Source of the DNA: Porpolomopsis calyptriformis
Lineage: Eukaryota > Basidiomycota > Agaricomycetes > Agaricales > Hygrophoraceae
NCBI GenBank assembly: GCA_951640195.1
Contig: OX621167.1
Coordinates: 1,116,001-1,180,000, forward strand
Direction: 5' to 3'
Length of the DNA: 64,000 nt
Below, piece after piece: positions 54,727 through 64,000 of this stretch. The notes under the pieces are model-generated. The model had not been told where the DNA came from. It ran no database searches and saw only the letters and a list, made by a program, of their open reading frames with translations. Position numbers and translations under genes: made by a program. The number at the start of each line of letters is the position of its first letter. Positions within the stretch are counted from its first letter, which is position 1.

Positions 54727-57696
54727 TTAAGTCGCTGCTTGAATAGACTTTTCATAATTCATCAAGACGTCTTTTGCATGCTTGAGGTTCCATCGTGGTT
54801 CCCAGGTAGCTGCCTCTATTGGGTAGCCTTTCCACTTGATTAGATATTGTCGATTTCGTTTTCCTGGGGTGTGATTTAAGATACATTCCACTTCATACTC
54901 AGGCTCTCCTTCGATCACATCCGGAGGTGGTCAGAGATTATCGTCTTCTCCGATTGGGGGGTGGAGATCAAGATTCTCCTCTAGAGCCTTGAGTAGCGAA
55001 ATGTGAAACACAGGGTGGATCCTCCACGACAGCGGTAGCTTTAGTCGGTAAGCCACAGGTGATACTTGTTTTAGAATTATAAAAGGTCCGAGCCGGCGGA
55101 CATCCAGTTTCTTCACGGGCCAGCCAGTTTTCAAATTCTTGGCATCAAGCCAGACCCTTTGTCCTTCGTAAAACGTGGGTTCCTTTTGACGTTTTCGATT
55201 GGCATAGAGCTTCATTGAGTTAGCGGTCTTTTGAAGAGACTCTTCAGCGTTCTCTCTAGCTCTAGTAAGCTGCACGTAAAACTCGTTGGCATCGGGATTT
55301 GAGGTTTGGGTTGGAACTGATAAGGGGGTGTGAGGATGTCAACCATATTCAAGCCAGAAGGGGGATTGGTGAGTGGAGGAATGTTCTCGGTTGTTATAAG
55401 CAAACTCCGCTGGGGCTAACCAGTCTTTCCAATCGTCTTGCATGAAGTTAGTGTAGAGCCATACGTACTGCTCTAACTCTTGATTGGTTCGTTCGGTTTG
55501 TCCATCTGTTTGGGGGTGATAGGCGGTAGAAAGCCCAGAAGTGGTTCCTAGGAGTTCATTCAATGACATAGCAAACTTCAATGAGAATTGGGTTCCTCGA
55601 TCAGTAATGATCTTCTCTGGCCATCCTTTAGCAGACAGGTTTCCAGTTGTTAGGATGAAGTGAGCCTGTTTGGTGAATCTGTCTACCACAACTAGAATGG
55701 CATTGAATCCTTTTGAGTTAGGGAGTTCCACGATAAGATCAGCAGTGATCTGTTGCCATGGTTTAGTAGGAGGGGGTAATGGTTGGAGAAGTCCAGTGGG
55801 TTTCTGTGGATAAACCTTGGTCTATTGACAAGCAAGGCAGGACTTCACGTAATTGGTGATATCTTGTGGGGCACCTTCCCATGTGTAATTATGGAGGAGC
55901 AGTTCCTTCGTCGTCTCAATGCCGGGATAGCCACTAGTGGGTGTGTTGTGGGTCAATCGAATAATTTCTGTGCGCAAAGATACATCCTTTGGCACAACTA
56001 TACAATCTCCAGCATCGCGCACAATGCCATCTACGTGGGTGTATCCGGAAGAGGGATCTTCAATTTTGGCCATGATCTCAGGGGGTAGGGGGGAATGGAA
56101 GCAAAGCTTGGATAAAAAGTTGGGGGATGATAAACTGATGATTGCATTGATGAAAAGTGCATTGACAAAAAGTTCTTTTGGCAGAAGGACCTTGTCCTCC
56201 ACCTCCTCATAAGACTCTGGGTAATGATCTGGACGTTTGGAGAGTCCATCAGCCTTATTCTTGATTCTAGGCTGGTAGCTGATTCTGAACCAGAAGCGAG
56301 CTAAAAACTCAGACCATCTAGCCTGGCATCTGGAGAGCTGATGACTGGTCATGAAGTATTGGAGGGACCGGTTGTCAGTCTTGATCATAATGGGTTGCCG
56401 TGTCCCTTGCAGGAGGTATCTCCATTCATTCAAGGCAGATATGATGGCTAAAAGCTCTTGGTCATGGGTGGGGTAATTTTGTTCAGCTGGGAGGAGGGTT
56501 TTGGAGTAGAAGCCAATGGGGTGCCAATCTTCTTCATCATTCTCTTTCTGGGTCAAGACTGCACCTAGTGCAACACCAGAGGCATCTGTCTCCAGAAGGT
56601 AAGGAAGGTCTGGCTTCAGGGTTCTCAAAACAGGAGCAGAGGTAAGTGCATTCTTGAGGGTATCAAAAGCACGTTGTTGCCTAGGGGTCCAAATCCATTC
56701 TTGATCCTTTCATAGGAGCTCATTAAGAGGACAAGCAATCAGGGAGTAATCCTTGATAAACCTTCGCCAAAAGTTGGCAGTGCCAAGGAAGGATTGAAGG
56801 TCTCGTTTCTTCTGGGGGATAGGCCAGGTTCTGATCGCCTCAACCTTCTTGGGGTTAATAGCAATGTGGCCTTTAGAGATCATTATCCCCAGATAAATCA
56901 CTTCCTTTTTCTCAAACTGGCACTTGACAGGTTTGCAGGACAGTTGGTTCTTCTCCATGATCTCTAGAGTTCATTCTGTCTAATAGGTGAGTTCAGTAAG
57001 GTCCTTTCCCATGATCAAGATATCGTCAATATAGATGTGGACCTGTTTGGAATCGATAACCTCTTTGAAGAGAATGTCGATCATTCATTGAAAGGAGGCA
57101 GGTGAGTTTCGCATTCCAAAGAACATGACAGTGGGCTCGAACAGCCCTCGTCGAGTGTTGAAGGCTCCTTTCCATTCATCTCCTTCTTTGATACGAATAT
57201 TGTTAAAGCCCCATCGGATATCCATGACTGTGAACAGTTCCACTTCTGATAACTTGGTCTGTTGAATGATCTCAGAGATGAGAGGTAAGGGATAAGCGTC
57301 TGGGACTGTGTGAGCATTCAGATAGCGATAGTCTTGGATTGGACGCAGTCCAGCATCTTGTCCTTGGGCATTAACTTCTTCACCTTTGGGAGCAAAGAAG
57401 AACGAAGCAGCTTGTTTGGAATTTGATCGTCGTATTCGTCCACTTGCAAGTTGTTCTTCCAGGAATTCATTCAGCTTTCCCTGTTCGTACTCAGTGAGTT
57501 TGTACACCTTTCTGATCTTGGGTCTAAAGGTAGGTTCGAGATCGATCACATGGTCAAATTCTGGTCGTCGTGGGGGAAGTTCATCGAAGATAGTCTTCAT
57601 AAACACCTTCCAGTGCCTCCAGTATTTCTTTGGCACATACTTCTTCATATCTTCCTCCACAGTAGTGGGTCTTGCATGGTCTCCCAGTGAGACCAA
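54727..57696 (-). pseudogene. pol of element H, from RT to chromodomain, broken
   Basis: RT (MDIRWGFNNIRIKEGDEWKG, NSPASFQ), RNase H (LLETDASGVALGAVLTQK, NYPTHDQELLAII), integrase (VVVDRFTKQAHFILTTGN, STAYHPQTDGQTERTNQELE) and chromodomain (EPEYEVECILNHTPG, YLIKWKGYPIEAATWEPR). Interrupted by stops or frame changes around 57085, 56960, 56710, 55822, 55339 and 54925. Closest to element B in motif wording. Confidence 0.83.
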
Positions 57697-57697
57697 T

Positions 57698-58097
57698 TGT
57701 TATAAACTGGTTGTCGATGAGATGGTTTTACTTCAGAGAGCTCTGTCCCAAGACGATGATAATGTCTCAAGTCCTAGTTATTGGGTTGCTAACGAGGAAT
57801 CAGACTTAAAGTCTGAGTACGACTAACTAGGAGTTTATATACTGACTACGCTACTGCAGATGAGTCAGTGTAAACACGAGGAATACATGCGACGAGTAAA
57901 GATAAACATGATAAGGGACTCGGAGCATGTGAAGAGATGAAACATGATTGTTGGAAATGAAATGTGTCCTATCTCGGATACATGAAAAGATACGGAATTG
58001 TGGGGAATCCCTGGGGGATCCCAAGTAGAGATAAGACCTGTCCGACTAAGCAGCAATGACTAACATAGAGAGGAAATGAAAAATTACGTCCGTGACA
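57698..58097 (-). repeat. 3' LTR of element I
   Basis: 400 bp. It is 33 bp shorter than the LTRs of element A, exactly three 11-bp units: here only one CATGTATTCCT unit is present. AAGTCTGATTC and TATATAA are conserved. Confidence 0.88.
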
Positions 58098-58114
58098 TAC
58101 ACCTCGTTTTTTGG

Positions 58115-58133
58115 GAAATTCGACCCGAATTTC
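58115..58133 (-). promoter_or_regulatory. Pre-LTR hairpin, element I
   Basis: GAAATTCG-GGT-CGAATTTC on the minus strand, identical to element A, 17 nt from the LTR. Confidence 0.8.
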
Positions 58134-58869
58134 AAACTTGGGCGGTGTCGGTCGTTTCGTCCTCTGAGGCCTGAGTCGGGATTTCCTCAGTGGCAGGGGC
58201 CTCGATGACCACTGAGAGGGAAGTGATGGGGGTAGCTTCCGAGGTCGCTTCGATGGGGGAAGGGGCTCGGACTGTTGCAATGTCGTCTTCATCCGGATAT
58301 TCCAAGTTGAGGTTGATGGGGTACTCGACTGACGCACCGTAGTTGATTATAGTCTCCATCATTGTGAGATCCTGTTGGGCCCGAAGAAAATCTTCTCGGG
58401 AGAGTCGTTCAGCTTGACGACTCTCTTCTACGAGCTTAACAATAATGGCGTGGGTGGTGACATCGTAGCAATCGACCCATGTTCGCTTCTTTTGTCATTG
58501 GAGCTCCCAAACTTTGAGCTCACTTTCATCCCAACGGTTCTTCCAAAACAGGGCGCTCTTCTCTGATGCCTTGAGCTCGGCTTTCAAGACTTCGCGTTCT
58601 TGACGAAGTTCTCGGTTCCAGTTGCTGACGCTATTGCTGTGAACCGTGAGACGCGAGATGGTGACGGCGGGGTCTTCGGGAGGAGGGGTCTGTGTAGGGT
58701 ATTCATTGAAGAAATCTTCCGCGCGTGCGCAAGCTTGTCAGCGTAACTGCCGAGTGGAGGAGGAAGAGGTGGAGGGACCGGGAGTAGGGGAACGGATGGC
58801 AGCGGACGAAGGGATTCATCCAGCACGTCGAATGGCAACTTGAGGAGAGGGAGATCGAGTGGCGGGCAT
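58132..58869 (-). pseudogene. ORF3 of element I (three nonsense codons)
   Basis: MPATRSPSPQVAIRRAG, then the same coiled-coil region as element A (VSNWNRELRQEREVLKAELK, LVEESRQAERLSREDFL) and an acidic tail (INLNLEYPDEDDIATV). TGA codons at 58816-58818, 58738-58740 and 58495-58497 all replace CGA seen in element A. Without them the ORF would be about 240 codons. Confidence 0.8.
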
Positions 58870-59039
58870 TATGAGCGATGGTTCAACGATGTCAGTGTTG
58901 AAAACAATAGTATTGGGTAAGTCCATCAGAAGTGGGGAAAGACTGGATGGAATCGTATCGACGATTCTGAGTTTATAAACACCAACTCGACCTAAAAATA
59001 GAATTCAAAAAATGGACAGCCAGAATGATGACAAACGAA

Positions 59040-62000
59040 TCAAGTCGCTGTTTGAATTGAGTCTTCATAAGTCTTCACAATTTCCTTGGCGTGTCGTAAG
59101 ACGTTCAATCGTTCTTCCCAAGTAGCTTCTTCGATCGGATAACCCTTCCATTTGACTAAATACTTTCGTCGGCGCTGAGCTCCGGAGTGTTGAAGAATAG
59201 ATTCAACTTCGTATTCTTCTTCATTCTCGATCAGATCTGGTGGAGGTCGAGATGTATCAGTAATATCAGGGTGGAGCGACTTATCTTCGACGTTCGGTCT
59301 CAGGAGTGATGTGTGAAAAACTGGGTGGAGTTTCCAAGTTCCGGGAATATCGATAAGATACGCAAGATCCGATACTTGTTTCAGGATCTTGAATGGTCCA
59401 GTTCTTCGGTTATCCAACTTCTTGGCAGGTCGAGTCGTCTTGATGTTCTTGGTATCTAACCAAACCAAATCTCCAACTTTGAAGGAGGGAGAGAGTTTCC
59501 GTTTTCGATCGGCATATTTCTTCATTGACTCTGCGGCGTGTGATAGTGATTTGCCAGCACTCTTCTGAGCACGCGTGAGACGTTCGTGGAAGGTGTTTGC
59601 TGCGGGGACGTTACTTGGGGATTCGATTGTGATCGGTAAATGAGGGTGACAGCCATATTCTAAATAGAAGGGTGATTGTGATGTGGCAGAGTGTTGTCGA
59701 TTATTGTAAGCAAATTCGGCAGAAGCCAGCCATTCGGACCAGTCGTCTTGCATGAAATTGGTGTAGAACCGTAGGTAGACTTCGAGTTCTTGGTTCGTTT
59801 GTTCAGTCTGACCATCGGTCTCGGGATGATAAGCAGTAGATAATCCAGAAATGGTTCCTAGGAGTTTGTTGAGGGCTTCAGTGAATTTCGACGCGAATTG
59901 GACTCCACGATCGGAAATGATCTTTTTTGGCCATCCATGATGTTTCCAGATGTGATCACGGAATAGTCGGGCAGCGCCTTCTGATGAGAGATTGGAAGTC
60001 GTCGGAATAAAGTGGGCTCGTTTTGTGAAACGATCGACGACTACCATCACGGCATCGTATCCAAGCAAGTCAGGTAGTTGAACAATGAGATCGACGGTTA
60101 TCTCAGTCCATGGTTCGGTAGTGGGGGGTGTAGGTTGTAGGAGTCCTATCGGCTTTGAAGGATAGTTCTTGTTTTGCTGACAAGCAGGGCAGGATCATAC
60201 GTAGTTGATAACGTCTTGAGAGACGCTATCCCAAACAAAGTTTCGGAGCACTAGCTCCTTCGTCTTCTCAATGCCAGGGTGTCCAGCATGGGGGTAGGCG
60301 TGGGACAGTCATATTATGTCTGTGCGCAAAGATACTTCCTCTGGCACCACAATTCGACCTTCAACATCGCGAACCAACCCATCGGCTTGGTCCCAAAACA
60401 ATGAGGCATCCTCGATTTTCTGTGAGATCTTGTTCGGTATTGGTAGCTTGAAGCGTAATCTTGTGAAAAAGTCTGGTTCTGAAAGTTTGACAATCGAATT
60501 GATCCAATGTTCATCCGTGATTAAAATCTCATCTTCCACCTCGCCTTTACCCTCATCAAAATAATCCAGGCGCCTGGATAACCCATCGGCCTTGTTCTTT
60601 CTCCCTGGGACGTACTCGATTTTGTACTCGTATCTTGATAGAATTTCTGACCAACAGGCACGTCGTCCAAATAACACACGAGCAATACTGAAATATTTGA
60701 GGGCGAGGCTATCGGTACGAATCAGAAGGTCATGTCGTGAACCTTCCAAAAGATGTCGCCATGCCTTAAGACAGTCTATTATCGCTAGAAGCTCAGCGTC
60801 ATGAGTTGGATATTTCTTTTCAGCAGGGGTTAAAGATCTTGAATGAAAGCCTACGGGTTTCCATTCGTTTTCATGTAGCTGAGACAGTATTCCTCCCAAG
60901 GCAAAACCAGAGGCGTCCGTCTCCAAGCAGTATGGTAGGTCTTGATCCGGTACTTCGAGGACAGGGGCATTTGTGAGGGAGTGTTTTAATTGATCAAAGG
61001 TGTGTTGTCGTTTGGGGGTCCATTCCCATATAGTATCTTTGCGGAGCAATTGGTTAAGTGGTTGGGCGATCTTTGAAAAGTCCTTGATATATTTTCTCCA
61101 GAAATTCGCACTTCCAAGAAAGGATTGGAGTTGTTTTACAGTTCGAGGTTCAGGCCATTCGGCTATGGCTTTGATCTTCTTAGGATTGGTTCCGATATGA
61201 CCTTTCGTTAAGGTCATCCCTAGATAGATCACCTCGTCTTTCTCGGATTGGCATTTGACGGGTTTACAGGAGAGTTTGTTCTTCTTCATGATGTCAAGGG
61301 TTTTGAACGTCCAGTGATGCAATTCTTCTAGATCATCTCCGCAGATGAGAACGTCATCGATATAGATAAAAACACAACCTGATTTTAACACTTCAGCAAA
61401 TCGCGTATCGATCATCCGTTGGAAAGTAGCTGGAGAATTCTGTAGACCAAAGAACATCACTCTTGGAACATAGAGTCCCTTGACCGTGTTGAAAGCGGCT
61501 TTCCATTCGTCGCCTTCCCTAATCCGAATGTTGTTAAATCCCCATCGGATATCCACGACTGTGAATAGCGCAGCAGATCGTAACTTGGGTTGCTGAACGA
61601 TTTGATGGAGAAGTGGTAGAGGATATCGGTCAGGAACAGTAAAGTGGTTCAGATAACAGTAGTCTTCGATTGGTCTATATCCAGCATCTTGTCCTTTCGC
61701 ATTGATTTCTTCAGCTTTCTTGCTCAGGAAGAAGGGAGCGGCTTGAGGTGAGGATCCTTTGAATATTCGTCCAGTGGCCACGTTTTCTTCCAAAAACTTC
61801 TCTAGGAAGTCTATCTCTCGAGGGGACATCGGGTAAGTTGCGTCATTCTGAGGTACGAAGTTATCTTTGAGATCAATAATGTGATCAAACTCAGAATGAG
61901 GTGGAAGGCAATCGAAGGACTCCTTGGCAAAGACACTAGCATAGTCCTTCCAATAGACCTCCGGTACAAACTTTCGCATATCTTCCTCCACCGTGCTGGC

Positions 62001-62582
62001 TCGAGACTTGTCTGATTTTGAAATACTTGTTATCGCCAGCAAGACCGATTCTACCACAGAAGGCTCTGCTTCGCCGCTACAATACCGACGAGAAGTCTCT
62101 TTGCCTCTGAGAGCCAGTGTTGACTTCTCCCAATCAATACTAGGGTTTTGAGCTCTGAGCCATGGGTAGCCGAGGATAATATCAAACTTGGATCCGAGGT
62201 CGGTCACTTCCAAACGGATCCTTTCAGTGTATCCACCTGGAGCTTCTATCCAGACATCTGTGTCAAAAATGATTGGGCCTCCTCGGTTCTCTGACCCATT
62301 GGCATTCCGTATGGGGATTGGGGTTTCCAAATCCTGAAGAGTAAATTCGTGACAAGTTGCGAAATTCTCGTCCATAAAGTTTCCAGAAGCTCCGCTATCA
62401 ATAAGACACGTGGCGGGGACACGTCGGCCACTGTCTGAAGCTTTGATCCAAATGTCCATTGTAAGTCCTGAATCGCCCTTTTCGATAGTACCAAGAGTTC
62501 CAAATGGATTGCTTGGTGTAATGGTACATTGAGTGGTATGGTCCGTAACGTAGGGCATATCATCCAAACCTCTTAAAAACCC
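59040..62582 (-). pseudogene. pol of element I (two nonsense codons)
   Basis: The same domain series as element A: TCLIDSGASGNFMDE protease, VDIRWGFNNIRIREGDEWKA and FIYIDDVLICGDD RT, RNase H (LETDASGFALGGILSQ), integrase (VVVDRFTKRAHFIPT, AYHPETDGQTEQTNQELE) and chromodomain (YLVKWKGYPIEEATWEERLN). Broken by TGA at 60309-60311 (TDII-stop-LSHAYP) and 60195-60197 (YV-stop-SCPACQ), where element A has CGA at both sites. Element A is in turn broken where I is intact, so the two copies decayed independently. Confidence 0.9.
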
Positions 62583-63778
62583 TGGGACTTCAAGTCCGCT
62601 GCCAGCCTCTTCTTTCAATCATCCGACCAATTGCGCATACCAGATTTCGCCATATCTGATGGAGCCTCGCTTGTTGCCAGTGTAGCGGGCGAGCTGACAT
62701 TCTCCACGTGGGGCTCAGTGGTAACGACACGTATGTCGCGACCTCGACCTCGTCCTCGTCCTCTGTAACCACCTCTACCTCGGAAGTATCCTCCTCAATG
62801 TGAGGAAGAGGTATCGGGTAGATTCTTCGCATCACTGGCGACACGGTTTGGGCAGGTGTTTGCGAAGTGCCCTGGTTGGCCGCAGGAATAGCAGTTTCCG
62901 TACGGGATCGTAAAGGTAGAAGAGGAAGACTCTTCTCTTTTGACGGTGGGGGCTGCTGACGTTTGTCGGGTCGTCGTCGCAGCCACGTACGATCCTCGGG
63001 TAGGAAAGGGATTGGAATATTGGGGTCGGGATGTAGAGGACTGTTTCTGTGAGGCGAGAATGTCCTTCTGATGTTGATAGCGTGTCGTGGCATCCTTCCA
63101 CTCTTGAAGTGTGGCAGGGACGGCGGGGAGTTGGTAAACGTATTCAATGAACTCGGAATCGAGTCCAGCTTGGTAAAGATCGATGAGGGCGGCGTCATTG
63201 AAACCAGTATCGACCTGTAAAGCGCCAAAGCGCAGGTTGTAGTCTTCAATCTTCTTTCTTCCTTGGCGGAGGTTCTTGATGTCATTGCGAGCACGAGACT
63301 GTCTGTTGATTCCTTCAAATGTTGATCGGAATCGAGTTACAAACGCGGCCCAGGTAGCAGTTGGGCCAGTCCAGTTGACAGTTCTCATGTCATTGGTCTC
63401 CTTTTCTGACCAAGTTTGGGCCATCATGCCCTTCATGAAGGAAAGGGCAAAAGGGATCTTGTGTTCATCGCGGTATGGTTTCCCCATGAAATACAATTCG
63501 CAGCTGTTAATAAATTTGTCGACGTCCTGTTGTCGACCAGTGAACTCGTCTGGTTTGGCCATCTTTATTTCGATGGTGGGAGCGGCAGGAGGTTGGGGTT
63601 GAGGTCCCGGTGGGGGTTGAACTTGAGCTTGGGTGGCAAGTTGTTGATGGAGATCTTGGATCTCCGCCGCTTGGTTCGCGTTTGAGGCCTGAAGATTGGC
63701 CATCTCCCTCCGCAAGTCGTTCATGACTGCAAGGATTTCATTAAGGTTGGGAACAGGGGGGTTAGCGTGAGAACCCAT
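62573..63778 (-). pseudogene. gag of element I (two nonsense codons)
   Basis: MGSHANPPVPNLNEILAVMN, a capsid-like core close to element A, and a CCHC knuckle (CYSCGQPGHFANTC). TGA at 62795-62797 (SSH-stop-GGYFRG) and 62615-62617 (NWSDD-stop-KKRLAADL) break the C-terminal tail. It ends LKSQGF and TAA at 62573-62575. Confidence 0.85.
62576..62582 (-). promoter_or_regulatory. Putative -1 ribosomal frameshift site (element I)
   Basis: Gag frame CAG-GGT-TTT-TAA: heptamer GGGTTTT directly before the stop, as in element A although the stop codon differs. Confidence 0.65.
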
Positions 63779-64000
63779 TGGATCTGGTGATGGTGAAGGT
63801 GAAGGTGTTGTTAAAGGTGAAGAAGGTCGAGTCGGTTGTTGGAATGGGAAGGGTAGATACCTAACAGTAGGGGGAGTGATGGGACGTTGTGACTGGGCGG
63901 TGGCAAGTAAGCGAGTTGTTTCGCTTCGAGTTCTTCCTAGAGCTTGTGTGATACTTGGTAGAGGAGAAGCTTGACTAGCTTCCTTGTTTGGATCTGGGAA

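Larger units (their letters stand above)
53282..57697 (-). mobile_element. Ty3/gypsy chromovirus element H, 3' part, cut by element I
   Basis: Has a 3' LTR, ORF3 remnant and pol down to the start of RT. At 57697 its pol (VEEDMKKYVPKKYWRHWKVF, HARPTTVEED) is interrupted by the LTR of element I, so the 5' part should lie beyond the right edge. Numerous stops and small deletions (for example, 14-15 codons lost between TTGNLSAKG and WPEKIITDRG). Confidence 0.85.
57698..64000 (-). mobile_element. Ty3/gypsy chromovirus element I (A family), runs off right edge
   Basis: The 3' LTR is at 57698-58097, then ORF3, pol and gag; the last bases match the gag leader of element A (near 24128-24170 reverse-complemented), so the 5' LTR should begin about 140 bp beyond the edge. 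It is inserted in element H. Left flank is CCAAT (57693-57697); the right duplication is out of view. Several CGA-to-TGA nonsense codons. Confidence 0.9.

Overview
The window is nuclear DNA from a filamentous basidiomycete, most likely an Agaricomycete. The evidence is many short GT-AG introns inside compact, closely spaced housekeeping genes; a one-step ERG4-type ergosterol gene; a DUF6818-type gene of a kind multiplied in mushroom genomes; and chromodomain Ty3/gypsy elements.

Positions 1-20,456 are a gene-dense euchromatic block. In order: the 3' end of an unidentified gene (+); TPT1 tRNA 2'-phosphotransferase (-); a decayed ARG1 argininosuccinate synthase pseudogene (-); CDC55 PP2A B subunit (-); COX9 (+, 61 aa in three exons); an ER J-protein of the DNAJB12 type (-); an FBXO9-type F-box protein (+); ERG4 (-); MPE1/RBBP6 (+); two neighbouring PX-BAR sorting nexins, VPS5 and MVP1 (-); and a secreted protein of unknown function (-). 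Gaps between genes are mostly about 90-300 bp, with divergent pairs probably sharing promoters.

From about 20.9 kb to the right edge the window is a transposon graveyard. It starts with a PIF/Harbinger-like pair in convergent orientation: a broken DDE transposase (+) and a DUF6818 Myb-like gene (-). The transposase carries a solo LTR and the DUF6818 gene carries a complete gypsy element (A, 23556-30457, target duplication GGGAT). Next comes a 21-kb nest. Element E (31713-53091) contains element B (32439-39124, duplication GCAGG), a second solo LTR (42352-42924, ACGC) and element F (44591-52204, TCTAT). F itself contains a 1,041-bp TRIM-like element G (50671-51711, GTCTT). Then element H begins (53282) and is interrupted at 57698 by element I, which runs off the right edge.

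The elements share an unusual signature set. (1) The LTR holds an 11-12 nt sequence about 30 nt downstream of its TATA box that is exactly complementary to the primer-binding site beside the 5' LTR. The sequence differs in each lineage but the pairing is kept, which is the hallmark of Tf1/sushi-type self-priming. (2) A perfect 6-8 bp hairpin with a GGA/GGT loop sits 16-18 nt upstream of the 3' LTR in all seven elements, again with a changing stem sequence. (3) Gag ends at a -1 frameshift heptamer directly followed by the gag stop codon. (4) An extra coiled-coil ORF lies between the chromodomain and the 3' LTR. Nearly all nonsense codons in these elements are CGA to TGA changes, suggesting CpG methylation and deamination. 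Element B alone has intact gag, pol and ORF3 and looks potentially autonomous.
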